Shown: positions 1 through 12,737, numbered from the stretch's first letter. The stretch: DNA of 64,000 nucleotides from Misgurnus anguillicaudatus (GCF_027580225.2 NW_027395277.1:1116001-1180000); one strand, 5' to 3'. A program made the numbers and translations. The notes: generated from the letters alone by a model not told the origin.

Positions 1-700
1 GTATCGGTATATGAACAGGAATTTTGTATACGTACCGGCACAAAGAATTTGCATTGTATCAGCGCACTTTTGTATCGGTACCAGCAAAGAATCTGTACCG
101 ACGAAGAAATATTTTACCGGTATAGGACTGGAATTTTGTAACGGTATATGCAAAGGAATTTTTGTATCGGTACAATTTTGTATCGGTACCAGCAAAGAAT
201 CTGTATAGACAAAGAAATGATGTATCGGTACATGCACAGGAACTTTGTATTGGTATCGGCACAAATTTGTAACAGTACCAGCAAAGAAATCGGTATTGAC
301 AAAGTATTTTTGTTGCAGTATATGGACAGGAATTTGGTATCAGTATCGGCACAAATATCTAGTGTCGTATCAACACAATTTTGTATCAGTACCAGCAAAG
401 AAATCGTATCGAAAAAAAAAAAGATGTATCGGTATATGGACAGGAATTTTGTATCCGTATTGGCACAATTATGTAACAGTACCAGCAAAGAGCACTTCTG
501 TATGGGCACCAGCAAAGAATCTGTTTTGACAATATGTACTGGAATTTTGTATCGGTATATGCAAAGGAATTTTTGTATTGGTATCGGCACAATTTTGTAT
601 CAGTACCAGCAAAGAAATCGGTATTGACAAAGAAATTTTTTATTTGTATATGAACAGGAATTTTGTATCCGTATCGGCACAAAATTTTTGCGTTGTATCA
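1..700. repeat. Degenerate minisatellite in slc25a22 intron
   Basis: About 700 bp are built from variants of a unit of roughly 23-25 bp with the alternating cores TTTGTATCGGTACCAGCAAAGAA and GGAATTTTGTATCGGTATATG. Units are diverged by single-base changes and small indels. A further fragment of the same sequence is at 787-840. The array lies in the intron following the second coding exon of slc25a22. Short open frames on both strands are by-products of the repeat. No gene is seen here. Confidence 0.5.
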
Positions 701-881
701 AAATTATAAAATACTGCCTTTGCAATTCACAACCATTTTATTAGTTTGAATTGTGGTTACTTGTCCCACCCCTAACCGCCACAGACATTTTGTATCGTAT
801 CAACGCATGAATTTTTCCCAGTATCAGCACAGGAATTTTCGGTGGCATCCCTAATTTAAACAGATCTGTGTTTACACTCAC

Positions 882-1007
882 ATGCTGGTATATAGTCGTG
901 ATCCATTCTGCTGGTTCTGAAGTCGAGTCTTGGCCAGATCGATGGGAAACACGCAGGTAACGCCGATCAGTCCCGCCACGCCTCCGTTTATTAGCTTGGC
1001 AGGCAAA
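882..1007 (-). CDS. slc25a22: slc25a22 coding exon B
   Basis: The exon runs from acceptor TTCGCTTCAG (AG at 1009-1008) to donor GTGAGTG (GT at 881-880). It encodes residues 7-49, including transmembrane helix 1 and the first PxDxxK carrier signature, and ends within the ATG of the tripeptide TSM. It is 126 bp, ending in phase 2. Confidence 0.93.
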
Positions 1008-1147
1008 CTGAAGCGAAGAATGAGAGGTGATGAGACATTAAAGAGACAATAACAGTCTATAGTGTTACGTTAGCACAGTTAATATTTGCATCAACAAGCA
1101 ATTCAAATGTGATTTTAACAAATGAACCTGATCTGTTTGTCAGCCAT
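882..1147 (-). CDS. slc25a22: slc25a22 mitochondrial glutamate carrier 1, N-terminal part (two exons)
   Basis: SLC25A22 is an inner-membrane carrier of the mitochondrial SLC25 family that moves glutamate with a proton into the matrix. The window holds only the start of the protein. Exon A (1128-1147) encodes MADKQIS with the last codon split AG|T. Exon B (882-1007) continues [20 protein letters not shown], then a [10 protein letters not shown] stretch. This carries the first Mito_carr signature P-x-D-x-x-[KR] at the end of transmembrane helix 1, which starts around residue 8. The reading phase is maintained across the intron, and the sequence agrees almost residue for residue with human SLC25A22 as I remember it. 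The rest of the gene lies beyond the left edge. The closest alternative is its paralogue slc25a18; the MADKQIS start and synteny with PIDD1 favour slc25a22. Confidence 0.93.
1128..1147 (-). CDS. slc25a22: slc25a22 coding exon A with start codon
   Basis: Twenty coding bases, ATG GCT GAC AAA CAG ATC AG, end in a donor AG|GTTCAT. The donor keeps GT but is weak beyond it. The upstream sequence contains stops in frame, so this ATG is the start. The 5' UTR continues to higher coordinates; a possible acceptor is CTTCAG just upstream of 1162, but it is poorly supported. Confidence 0.88.
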
Positions 1148-1719
1148 TTATCTGGACCCCTGAAGTTCTTCAGTGTGTGCTTGTGTGTTGATTTCTCCCA
1201 GACTTGGATTTGGGATCTTTACCCGCCTCTGCTACACAAACATACATAGAAAGAGAATGAGAGAGTTGGACGTGTTCGGGATCAGAAGGTGCGAGATCTT
1301 CATATTTGTCTCTAGAAATTCTACTCAAGGTCCTTCTGCAGAACTGAAGTCAATTGTATTTAACCGCAATACATTTTACTATCTGCATTTCTGTGTGAAA
1401 CATGACATTCAATAAAGAGAAAACTGCCCCCAAATCTACAGTAATTGAATTTTATTGTAAACACACCGAGAGAGAGAGGGGGGGGGGCTGAATGTTTTTT
1501 GGGGTATAATAAGAGACAGATTGTCTGTATGTGTTTTTCGCATGTGGAATTTGAAATGACCTGAAGACAGTAACAGTCTCTCTCTTTCTCCTCCCCTCCA
1601 TTCAGCCAATCAGCTCTCTCTCTCTGGCTTTAGCCCCGCCCATCTCTCATCAGCCCTCCACTGACATGTTTCCTGTTCCTGTGATTTCTGCTGACTACAA
1701 ATCTCTGCTGTGTTTCCAC

Positions 1720-1958
1720 ATTTACAGTCATGTTCAAAAGTTTAGAAACACTTGACTGAAATGTTTCTTATGATTAAAAACGTTTCCTTTTGAAGGAATA
1801 TTTGTAATAACTTTTTGGAGACAAAAATACTTTTGTACCAACATATTAATTTCTTTCATTAGAAAAGTTATTTTTCGTTTGAACAAATATTTTATTAATT
1901 TGGACCAAAAAATGAAATAGATTTGAACTCCAATAAAGTTTTAAAAGATCTCAACCTT
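1720..1958. repeat. Dispersed repeat-like stretch
   Basis: AT-rich sequence beginning ACAGTCATGTTCAAAAG, a start I recall as typical of dispersed teleost repeats. Boundaries are not clear. The preceding 1441-1719 holds a GA/G run and CT-rich sequence but no gene. Confidence 0.35.
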
Positions 1959-1960
1959 AA

Positions 1961-2377
1961 AGGGATAGTTCACCCAAAAATGAAAATTCTGTCATCATTT
2001 TCTCATCCTCGTGTTGTTTTAAACATTTATGAATTTCTTTTTTCTGATTAACAAAAAAGAAGATATTTTAATAAATGATGATAACCATTGACTTCCATAG
2101 TAGGCAAACAAATATTATGGAAGTATTGTGACAAATGATGAAGAAGATATTTTGACAAAATGACGGTACGCACACAGCTATTGGTAGCCATTGAATTCCA
2201 TCATATTTATTTTTCCTACTATGGAAGTCAATGGTTACAATCAACTGTGTGCTTACCATCATTTATCAAAATATCTTCTTTTGTGTTCGTCAGAAAACAA
2301 ATAATTCACACAGGTTTAAAACAACATGAGAGTGAGTAAATGATGACAGAATTTTCATTTTTGGGTGAACTTTCCCC
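1961..2377. mobile_element. TTAA-flanked palindromic MITE
   Basis: The left end AGGGATAGTTCACCCAAAAA follows TTAA, and the right end is the inverted complement TTTTTGGGTGAACTTTCCC. Arms of more than 100 bp are inverted copies of each other, including the TCTGTCATCATTT motif. The right-hand TTAA has decayed. A partial second copy begins at 17493. No transposase is encoded. Confidence 0.75.
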
Positions 2378-3540
2378 GTTTATTAAATGTGTTTTCAGTT
2401 TGTGACACCACAGAAAAAGTGTGTAATTAACCGCCAAATTTTAATGATAAAAAAAGTGGAGCGTGTCTGCTGTCTGCGCTAAAACCACGGCCTCTTGTGG
2501 GAAAGCAGCCGGTCTCTAAAATCCCTAAAACCTAAATAGATGCTTGCAATTGTCTAAGGGGCGGGGCCATGCTCGGTGGCTCCAGTGCATCATCGAGCCA
2601 CCGTTTTAGCCCCGCCCAAATAATCCTGCACTTAGAAATGTGGAACTGTTTAACGGTGTAACTCCACAATTCAGTATTACATAGTTCACAATTTTGTCAC
2701 GTGTTTCAGCGAAACATTTATAGAAACAATTCTCTAAAATGATTTTACACAAACCAAGAAACAGAAGTATCGATTGTCTTCTTTCCTGTATTGTGAGTCG
2801 TATTTCCGTGTGAAGCGGCACTTGAAACGGGAAAAATTTAGGGTGGGACTTGTTTCATCCATCGACAACTTATTCAATCGTTGGAAGTTGGGCCATGTTG
2901 CTAATTGCTAATCACTGTGATCTTTTCCTGGGCAAAAACAAGTCTCACGCCCTTCCTGAAGAGATGTCATTTCGAGGAGGTTAATGTTATTTATTACAAA
3001 TAAATAAAAAAAATTAAATAATGAAGTGCACAGTAAATGTTTGTAACACTTTGAAAGATAATTTTGCTCTTTCTTTGGACTCCTGTTTATTAAACAATGC
3101 TATAAGTATAATATAAGTGACCATTTATGCCATGTCAACAAAACACAGTAAACTGAAAGAGACTCCTGTGAAAGTGATATTAAGCACCTGAGCTTGACAA
3201 TTCACATATTTTTGATTTTAAAAAGTTTGTAGAATATGAATAAATCATAAATGCTCTTATTTGAATTACTCCCTGCTGACGTAACAACACATATATTTAA
3301 GTTATGATGGTTTTTGTAACATGCTTCTGCTTTTTCTAGTATTTTCAAGATAACAAAAAGATACCTTGTAACCTTGAGGAACAGACTCTACAACCGCCTG
3401 TACATTTGGAGTCATGAACTTAATCTCAGTACTTTTACCGGATGACCTGCTTATCTCAAACTTTAGTTCATTAAATTGTTTTGGCCTGCACAGCAGTATA
3501 TTTAAAAATCCTCTTGTAGTCGATAATGTTATCCCTTAAA

Positions 3541-3822
3541 ACAGGGGTTCCCAAACTTTTTCAGCGTCCGGCCCCCCTTGTGTACGGTGCATTCCTTCGC
3601 GGCCCCACAAAGAAAATTTGTGACAAAAAACTGTTCTAAAACATTTTAATAATAAAAAAAAAAACATTAAATTCTACAAAAAAGTTGTGCTTTTGGTTAG
3701 TAGCCTTATTTTTTTAGGTTTAATTACATTACACAGAATTCATGATAAATTCATGTATTTCATAAAATGTCATAAAACTGCGGCCCCCCTGGCACCATCT
3801 CGCGGCCCCAAACCACTGCCTT
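3541..3822. mobile_element. MITE with CAGGGGTTCCC / CCAAACCACTG ends
   Basis: Starts CAGGGGTTCCCAAACTTTT and finishes GCGGCCCCAAACCACTG, with repeated GCGGCCCC blocks. This is the form of a common fish hAT-type non-autonomous element. Its right part was later included in the tandem duplication 3687-4471. Confidence 0.55.
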
Positions 3823-4471
3823 AAAACTCAACTTTTAGCATCAAAACAGCAAATAAAAAGTTTTTTATTAATGCTTTAAAATAGCTTAAATGTAACTCTA
3901 CACCCTCCTCATTTAGTATACGCGGAGCATGAATATGCAAATTAATCCCCACCTTTACAAACACACAAGCTCGGAGCATAGATATATATGTACATAGATG
4001 CTACATGTAGCTTAACAATGCATATGCGAATTGTGTGTTTGCAGTACATATTTTTTTGATGTTAACATATGTGGATGTGCTTTTGGTTAGTAGCCTTATT
4101 TTTTTTAGGTTTAATTACATTACACAGAATTCATGATAAATTCATGTATTTCATAAAATGTCATAAAACTGCGGCCCCCCTGGCACCATCTCGCGGCCCC
4201 AAACCACTGCCTTAAAACTCAATTTTTAGCATCAAAACAGCAAATAAAAGTTTTTTATTAATGCTTTAAAATAGCTTAAATGTAACTCTACACCCTTACC
4301 TCATTTAGTATACGCGAAGCATGAATATGCAAATGAATCCCCACCTTTACAAACACACAAGCTCGGAGCATAGATATATATGTACATAGATGCTACATGT
4401 AGCTTAACAATGCATATGCGAGTTGCGTGTTTGCAGTACATATTTTGTTGATGTTAACATATGTGGATGTG
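3687..4471. repeat. Direct tandem duplication, two copies of about 391 bp
   Basis: The segment starting GTGCTTTTGGTTAGTAGCC at 3687 starts again at 4077, and both copies run to GTTAACATATGTGGATGTG. They differ by only a few substitutions and short indels. The duplication includes the right end of a MITE plus neighbouring unique intron sequence, so it is a segmental event rather than two insertions. Confidence 0.9.
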
Positions 4472-5430
4472 ATTGGTTGTATCTTTTGACGTAGGAAACC
4501 GAGGCGATTTCAAATTGCATTCAACTGAATCGATTTCAACTGCAATTTTATGGAGAAAATACTTTTAAGTGCTGTTAAATGACGAATTTGCACATGGTTT
4601 GTCTTAAAGCATATTAAAAACACCACATACAGTAGACATATAAACAATAATAAAAAAAATCACCACAGGGGGACTTTAAGACTATATGATGACCCATTAA
4701 GTCTCTTAACTTTCATAACCAGAAACATCCTCAGTCAACCAGCAATAGCTACAGAGACATGGTTATGCTGTTCAACCAGCTGAACTAAACCAGCATGAAC
4801 CTTTAATATTTTCGTTATTCTCTTCTATCCTGCTGATTTTCCATTACAATCTGCTTCTCGAACTATGTGAATATCAGGCCTGTTTTGTCTGGCAAAATGT
4901 AGCTGCTATCAGTTAACATTAAATTACAACCATTAAGAGTCTTACACAAAGATCTCTGTAAGACACGGATGAGGTCAAGCTACAGCCATAAATGAAAACT
5001 GTAAACCCACCAACCCATAGGACAGAAAATCATTACGACGCTCCCTTTAATATCTCAACCCTTTCTCCAAGACAGAGATCTACTGCACTTTAAGCTATGT
5101 TTATTTACTCAATGACTTTTTGTGGCAGGTTTCAAAAATTAGATCTCAACTAATCCTCCAAGACATCTGTGAGATTAAATGGAGATTTCAGCTGAAGTTT
5201 TATAACACAGATTTTATCTGCAATTAAAAGATATGAATTAATTAAAATATGTGACCCTGGACCACAAAAGTCATAAATCACATTGTATGGGTCAAAATTA
5301 CGCACTTTTTTTAAATCATAGGATATTAAGTAAACATCATGTTACATAAAGATATTTTGTAAATTTCCTACCATAAATATATAAAAAAATATATTTATCA
5401 TTAGTAATATGTGTTGTTAAAGACTTCACC

Positions 5431-5560
5431 AGGACGACTTTAACTCTTTCCCCGCCGTTGACGAGTTAACTCGACAATTAAGAGAAAACACTTCCCTGCC
5501 AATGACGATTTTTATGGCAATCCATATTTCCACTATTATCCACCAGGTGGCGTTTTACCC
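5431..5560. repeat. Dispersed teleost-type repeat (CCCCGCC...GACGAGTTAACTCG)
   Basis: Begins CTTTCCCCGCCGTTGACGAG and contains a second, similar block CTTCCCTGCCAATGACGA. I recognise this as a repeat type found widely in cyprinid introns. Short ORFs across it show no recognisable protein. Confidence 0.4.
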
Positions 5561-6457
5561 AACTTATAAAACCCGTAAGCAACCCCTCAGGCCAAACAGT
5601 TCAAACTCCGTGTATGTTTTGATAATCGCTCTGAATCTGATCTCTATCAAAAGTCCTTCACAAACATTGAATTATCTCAGCTTTTTCCTCAAAATTAGGT
5701 ACTTTTGAAGAAACCTACCAATATTTGAGATGTGATAAAAAGAGAAAACATGATGAAACCTTTTTTGTTGTTGTTGGTTTGAAAGCAGAGGATCTGTTAT
5801 TTAATTGCACCATCAAATTCAAAATTTTCAAATAGTTGTATCTCGGTCAAATATTGTTGTCATGATCTCCAAAGGAGAGAGAGACGGGACCCATATGCAG
5901 GCTTAGGTGTACACAACAAGATTTATTTGGGGGATACAGGGATACAAAACAAAGACCCACGAGGGGTGACCCTTATGACTCTGGTCTAGGGTCACATGAT
6001 CATTAGCTATTAAATATCCACATTACTCTTACTACATGTCAACAATTGTCGTATTTGTGTCTATTTGTACTGTAAACAGAAACATCTGACCATGAATCTT
6101 AAATTAAAGACAACTAGAATTCCTTAAAGTCTTGTGAGTTATAAAAGAGCAACTTCTGAGCAATAAAATCTTCCTGTGAGAGATCCTCATAAACATTCCT
6201 CTTTCAGTTTCAATTTATAGAGGAACATTTGGTTTGTGTGGTACTTGTGGTTGATCTTGTGATCGACCACCACACAGCAGTCTGAGCTTTTCTAAATGAA
6301 TCTCGATGTGTATCGTGACAAGACATCTGTCTGTCTGACTGTCAAACTCTCTAGAAGCAAGTTTTAGGGTTCCCATTCTAAGCCGAATGTCAAATTCCCA
6401 GACTTTTCCCTGACTAAAAAGCTGAATTTCCATGACATAGGTCTGATTAAATGGTCA

Positions 6458-7738
6458 AGTGTTGGGGAAAGTTACTTTTAAAAGTAATGCATTACAATAT
6501 TAAGTTACTCCCCAAAAAAGTAACTAAATGCGTTACTTAGTTACTTTTCATGGAAGATAATTAAGTTACTTTTGCGTTACTTTTTCTTACTTGGCTGAGG
6601 CTTGATCTCTCAGTTTTATAACTGAGAAGTTCTGTATTCAGAAATTGCATATTTCCATCACAAAAATGTCAAACTCTGGCATGTCATCTCTGTTTTTTGA
6701 CACAAACTGCTCCTCAAAAAACTGATTTATATAAATGACTGGATTCCGCATGATGTCACACTTGTGAAGCCACCACGCCACCATGTTGGTATACCCAAAC
6801 GTTCTATTAAATCAATGGACGTTATCAGATTTTAATGATAAAACATCACTTTACTAGTCTTCGTTTTTATATCTGATTCTGAAGTTACCCTGTACATTAT
6901 TACAACACAAACATCCGAAGCATGTACATAGTTATTTACTGAAAGTTGTACATTTTAGTTTTTAATCAGTTATACATTCATCTTCATTACAGTATCAGAT
7001 CAGCAGACAGACCGCAGCATATTTAGTATTAATGATAATAAACGTGCTCATTCTGAAATCTAAATAAATAATCATGCTTTGTATCGTATGTGCATGCAAT
7101 AATTTGCTGGTTTCGTAATTATGTTATCTAAACTTACAAGTTACCTAAACTTGTTCAAAGAAATAACGTGACCGTGTAGCTGAATGTAAAAAAAACTTTA
7201 TTTATACCCGTGTCATTAACAGAATGCAGCAGACACACTCACCTTAACGTTTTTTTATAAATCCATTATCCTGCCCGATTAAAACATAAACACTGCAAAT
7301 AACACCAGAATTAAAAATTTATTTACGTTCACATATCGTAAAATTAATCTTGTGTGACTGATACGCTGTAAAGGGGGTAAATTTAGATCATGATTTTGAA
7401 TGGAAGTCAATGATGCCCTCTGCTGGTTGGGTATACCAAGATGGCCGCTCGAACTCTGCGCTGGCTTCACCTCACGCGGTTACGTTAAGCGTTCTATGCG
7501 CAATCAAGTCATTTATATAGATCAGTGCCTCAAACGTGACTACATTGAGTTTAATTCAGTACATTATTTTTTTCTGAATTAATTAAACTTAAAAGTAACT
7601 CGCATTACTTTTTTTTAAAAGTAACTTAAATATTACTGTGTACATTTATAAAGTAATGCGTTACATTACTCGTTACTTCAGAAAAGTAATATTATTACGT
7701 AATATACGTTACTTGTACTGCGTTACCCCCCAACACTG
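6458..7738. mobile_element. hAT-like MITE, TIR AGTGTTGGGG, carrying a second hAT-like element
   Basis: The ends AGTGTTGGGGAAAGTTACTT and CGTTACCCCCCAACACT are inverted. Long arms are rich in AAGTAACT/AGTTACTT words. Further copies of the family are at 57363-59195 and 60758-61800. The interior is interrupted by an 808-bp guest element at 6720-7527. Confidence 0.8.
6720..7527. mobile_element. Non-autonomous hAT-like element, copy A (808 bp)
   Basis: Inverted ends (C)ACTGATYTATATAAATGAC and GTCATTTATATAGATCAGTG are flanked by near-identical 8-bp target duplications, CCTCAAAA at 6712-6719 and CCTCAAAC at 7528-7535. An 8-bp duplication is typical of hAT transposons. A second copy in the opposite orientation is at 23516-24328. 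No transposase ORF is seen. Confidence 0.85.
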
Positions 7739-7867
7739 CCAATAAATGGCTGTTTAAATTGCAGTTTAACTTATAATCATTGAAGGCTTGAACTCGGAAA
7801 CAACATTCCTTATGTCACAACTTATCAAGCAGATTAAAACTAAAATTTAAAGCGACATGACTTTATC

Positions 7868-7868
<1 letters not shown>

Positions 7869-7909
<41 letters not shown>

Positions 7910-7911
7910 GA
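7869..7911. repeat. Poly(A) and (TA)n tract
   Basis: An A run of about 26 bases is followed by TA dinucleotides. It could be a microsatellite or the tail of a decayed retroposon; no element is recognised beside it. Confidence 0.8.
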
Positions 7912-8239
7912 CTTTCAATCTCTGGAAAAGCCTTTTAAAATTCCATGATATTCCAGAAATTCCATGACCCGTGAGACCCTGAAGTTTATGTGGTGTTTTT
8001 AATATGCTTTGAGACAATTCATGGGCTAATTTATCATTCAACACCATTGCTGAGTATTTTCATAGTATTTTCATAGACTTGCTACTGAAACGACTGGAAC
8101 TGCAATAAATACTTTAACCCATTAACATCAGCTCTAGAAAAATTAAGGCCGCAAAAGCGCAGTTCACGTATATATTGTGTGAAACCGAACTTAGCCCTTA
8201 TGTGTCAGAAACTGTCAGAAAATGTAGCATCTATTTACA

Positions 8240-8440
8240 GATATATCTATGGTCCAAGGTTCTGCGAAAGAGTGGAGGTGGGGACTAATTTACATATTCA
8301 AATCTATTCTCAGAACTGTGTGATTAAGTAGAGGCGGGGACTAATTTGTATATTCATATATATATATGCCCTGAACTGTGCAATCGGGTAGAGGCGGAGA
8401 CTAATTTGCATATTCATAGACCTGCGTATACTAGATGAGG
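8240..8440. repeat. Short tandem repeat of about 63-65 bp units
   Basis: Three diverged units contain the words GAGGTGGGGACTAATTTACATATTCA, GAGGCGGGGACTAATTTGTATATTCA and GAGGCGGAGACTAATTTGCATATTCA in direct order (each quoted only in part as a landmark). Related words in inverted orientation occur in the duplicated segment at 3900-3990 and 4300-4400. No gene is present. Confidence 0.55.
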
Positions 8441-8603
8441 CAAGTGTGCAGTGTTACATTCAAGTTGTTTTAAAGCATGAAGAAATTATTTTCACAGGAA
8501 AAACTTTTACATATGCTAATATGATGATCAAAGATGAGTATTAAGTAATAAATTATTGACTACGGGGAACTAAAATAAATAAAAAACAGATACGGTATCC
8601 TAC

Positions 8604-8651
8604 CAGATATGAAATGTTCTCCAGCCAGCAGGTACTAAATTATCGTCACAC
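8604..8651 (-). other. Candidate non-coding 5' exon of slc25a22 (48 bp)
   Basis: On the minus strand, a good polypyrimidine acceptor (TTTCTCTTTCCAG, AG at 8653-8652) and a donor CTG|GTAGGAT (GT at 8603-8602) frame 48 bp. It lies between the CpG-rich promoter at about 17 kb and the ATG exon at 1147, where a 5' UTR exon is expected. One frame is open for 16 codons, but the start codon is downstream, so coding is not needed. It is inferred from splice signals and position alone. Confidence 0.4.
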
Positions 8652-8699
8652 CTGGAAAGAGAAAAACAAATGAGTCGCTTTAAAGTTTAAAGGCAGGAA

Positions 8700-10307
8700 A
8701 CCCATTGACGAGAATTAATGAATGAATGAGCAGTTTTACTGAAGCAACCTTGAACCAGCATGCACCAGGTCTATGTGTGTGACTTTTGCATTTCACTTTG
8801 AATCAGATAATGAACAGCTGCCGACCTCTGACCCTCACTGAAACCTTTGAAGTTTTATGGACCACTACAACATGACAAACTATTCACTAAACCACCATAA
8901 TGAATTAGTGTACGTTACTAGTTAAGATGGTGAAGCTACATTTATCAAGTTATTCTTTATATGCAAAAATAATAAAAATGAGTTCAGTGTAATTAAAATT
9001 GTTGATGCATATCTGTGTGCGTACTATACATACAGTATCAACTCCTTCCAAAGCATTTCATCTTTCAGAATATATCTCTATACAACAGAGACCACTGAGA
9101 TTGTTGCCATGGAAACAGACCCGAGATTAAAAACTCCTATTAATGGGTGCCAAATATTTCAGCATCAGTTACAGAAAATATTAAAAACACACTGCAGCGC
9201 TGTCCGAGATCTAAGAAAATGTGCTCAGTAATGACTAATGTATGTAAAACATTAATATCTACATGCACACAACTACTGACCCACTGAATAGTAAGATATC
9301 AATCATACAAACACACAGCAGTACCACCACGGTACAATAATGGTTTCAGATGGTAATGCCATATTAGTTTAATGTAAATCATGAAAATGTCATGGTATCG
9401 AAAAACATGGTAGCATATTCGGCAACCTGATTACCATAGTAAGAGAGGCCAATAAAAATTGCACATATTTAAATGTTAAGGTTAACAACTGAAAGAGAAT
9501 GAAGGAGAGGGAAGAGCGAACTAATGAGCGACAGCTGGTGTGAGGAAGACAGCGCTCAGAGGAGGAAAAGATGAAGAGGGAGGAGGAGAGAAAGTAGGTG
9601 AAGTCAACCTGAGAACAGACACAGCTGGTTAAAACAGAGAAAGAGAGAGAGAGAGAGAGAGACAGAGAGACCTTATCTATATCTTAGCGTTAGTTGTTGT
9701 CATTGTGTTATTGTATGCGTCCTGTTTTAGGTATAATTCTTTGACTATATTGTAAGCAATAATGCCAATAAAGTACCTTAACTGGTTCGTCCCTTTTGAG
9801 TGGGGGGGGGAAGGTGCTGTACACCTTGAAATGAATATAAATCTGCCTTTTTTTCAGTCTAAAAGCCTAATCTCCGTCTTGTTTTAAAGAAGATACTAAA
9901 GTGTTAACGGAAGTGTCTGGAGGTGAAAATGTTAATGTTATAACAGTATACATTTATTGTAATAAATAAAAATAATGTATATATTTTATACATAAAATTA
10001 TTACAAAAAATAAGTTTTGTGTTACACTTTTAGTGTTTTTACCAACAACGTCCACTAGGTGTCAAGGTTTGCTGCATACTCTTGTCACAAATTAATAAAT
10101 TACTGTTGCTGCATTATTACTACTGCAATTTTTTTTATATGAATCCACATTCTTAGACCCTTCCAACGATGTAGTTTTTTCATGATAGATTAAAATTGAA
10201 ATGTTAAATTGAAAATTAAATTGAAAGAGAGAGATGGAGAGAGTCTGCACACGTTTGTCTAAATTCTAAAAAATTCTGCTTCGCCTGACTGTATATGATG
10301 AACTTCT
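8700..10307. other. Intron sequence without recognisable genes
   Basis: AT-rich intron sequence with a GA-rich stretch (9470-9670, ending in a (GA)n run) and no conserved exon or clear element boundary. I see no RNA gene here. Confidence 0.5.
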
Positions 10308-10311
10308 TTAA

Positions 10312-10555
10312 AGGATCAGTATGTAAGAAATTGATATCAATAATCATAAAATGGCCCTGATATGTCACTAGACATTAAGAAATCATTTTCATTTCAAATA
10401 CTTATATCACTGACAACAGTGGTCCAGCCAGGATATTGTCATTTATAAAGTGAAGTTGCAGCCCTCAACTGATGTTTATGTTGTCATGTTGTGTATTGGC
10501 CACCAATTGTGTGATTGCAGTACCAGTTTTAGCCACAATCCTACATACTGTTCCT
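10312..10555. mobile_element. TTAA-flanked MITE (AGGATCAGTATGTAAG family)
   Basis: Left TTAA (10308-10311) then AGGATCAGTATGTAAGAAAT; right CCTACATACTGTTCCT then TTAA (10556-10559). A second copy in inverted orientation is at 62110-62387. Confidence 0.75.
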
Positions 10556-10721
10556 TTAACTTTTAAAAATAACATTTAGAAATGTTTTGTCAAAAAAAAA
10601 AGATTGAAAGTTGAAAACAAAATCATGTCAGGTCTCAGTTTAGATCATGGTAATATAAATAAAAGTCACTGATTGATTTAAAGAACACATTTACATTATA
10701 TTTACATGATTAATAAATTAA

Positions 10722-11222
10722 AGGTCACATATATGCCCATTTTTACAAGATGTAATCTAAGTCTCAGGTGTGCCCAGAATCTGTCTGTGAAGTTTCAGCT
10801 CAAAATACCCCAAAGATCATTTATTATAGCATGTCCAAAACACCCCTATTTGGGTGCGAGCAAACACATGCTGTTTTTCGTATGTGTACCTTTAAATGCA
10901 AATGATTTACTGCACTCCCTTACCAAAAGAGAAAGTAAGCACTTTTAGTTCAAATAGATTTGATTTTGTGAAAACAGCGGACCGCGTAACTCGCTAAGGG
11001 CAGAAACTGGTAACAACAGAACTGTCTGTGGGCGGGGCTTTATCAGTGTGACATCACATTGCTAAAAGAATCAAAACGGCATTTATTTAGACTGCTTTGG
11101 CTAAAGGGGGATTTAAAAGGAGTGGGTGGATTTTTTTCATTGTAGGGTGGTTGTGTTCACACACTGCCAATACACATTTATGTCCAAACTTGTAAAGGTG
11201 GATTTTGTATTATAGGGACCCT
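10722..11222. mobile_element. TTAA-flanked MITE (AGGTCACATATATG / AGGGACCCT)
   Basis: TTAA at 10718-10721, element ends AGGTCACATATATGCCC and TTATAGGGACCCT, TTAA at 11223-11226. The short ORF inside (10706-10948) is not recognisable protein. Confidence 0.6.
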
Positions 11223-12737
11223 TTAAATTCTGTGTTGGGTTACCAGATAACACTTGAACAGTATAGTGTTTAGTCCATAAATGGTTTGATCGATCTAGAG
11301 CGACACAGAGATGAAGTAATCTTCATATGTTAAACACATGTGGTGTTGGTACTGTACAAAGATCTGTTTTCAGGGTCAGAGAGTGAAGGGTGGGGTTTGG
11401 TCAAAGGTAAGAGAGAGAGAGAGACAGAGTATTTTTTATTGGATTTTGGACCAAAGCGTGGGGAAAAGCCAATAGCTGTTTCTGACATCTTAAGGTGGTT
11501 TTGTTACATGGTAGTCAAGCTGTTGTTGGTCTACCAGGTTTCATCTGGTGGTGGTCTTAAATCGTCAACAGTTTTAGTGGTCCTTAACATATGAAGTATT
11601 TCTTATGTCTCTTATTTCTCTGTAATGTTGTTTCGGTGTGTGATGTAGTATCGTGCTTCAAACACAAAATAATTTATCTGTAGTTTAGATTTAATCCTAA
11701 TTTTAATCTGGCTTCAACACTTTAAACTTTACATGCGTGAAAATGAATGAGTATATGCGGCACAGCTGTGTCATTGAGAGAATCGGCTCAGATTAGTAAT
11801 TGATCAATAAGGATTTCACAAAGTCCAAGGCCGATACCATAAAGACAGACGGACAGACAGAAAGTCTTCAGCAGTCAATGGGTTTACAGTAATGACTGAG
11901 AGATTTACAGTACAGCAGAGAGACATTTACTACGTGTTAAACCAGACGAGTAAGATAAATATCAGCAAGATCAGCTTAACAAGCTCTTGTTGTGTTCTGG
12001 TTAATTAGTTAGCCGGTGTACTCTACCAGGACTATAGTGAAATTAATTATTTAAAAAATTCATACAACATCCTTGTTGAAATGTCTTGCAGCCAAAGCTG
12101 GTCAAGCCCGACAAGCTTGATCAGCAAAAAGTGGTCAAAATCCTTACCATACCAGCTTAAACCAGTCAAGCAACATCCTGTGATTAATATCTGTATTAGT
12201 AAAAGATTAAATTTAACTATTATTTTAAGTATAAGATTGGCCTAATTTAACTGACCTAAGATGACTGTTATCTTTAAGGCATTATCTTTCACCTTTGTCC
12301 TGTTAGGAATTATTAAACTGAGTCTGAAGACCAGAGACAAGAAAAGCATATTTTAAAAGATTTGTCAGTAACATTTTACAATAAGGTTATTTGTTAAAGC
12401 ACGAGCTAACATGAACTATCAATGAACAATATTTCTATAGCATTTATTCATCTTTATGTGAAGTTCAACATTTACTTATTTATTTGTAAAACTGTTAAGA
12501 ATAATTGACAACGGGCTGGTGAATTATTTGAAAATAATGCACACCCATGCGGCACGACGTTAAGCCCAGTGTGCATTATTTTCAATTATAGCACGGGTCT
12601 GTTAAATGCTGTATTCTGATTGGCTGAGAAATGCTCGATGGGTGTTGATTATTTTTCTGTAAAACGCACACCTAACTTGTCAAATGTCTTAAAAATAGGC
12701 ACCAGAGCAATGTTTGTGGTAACCGTGGTATAAGTCA

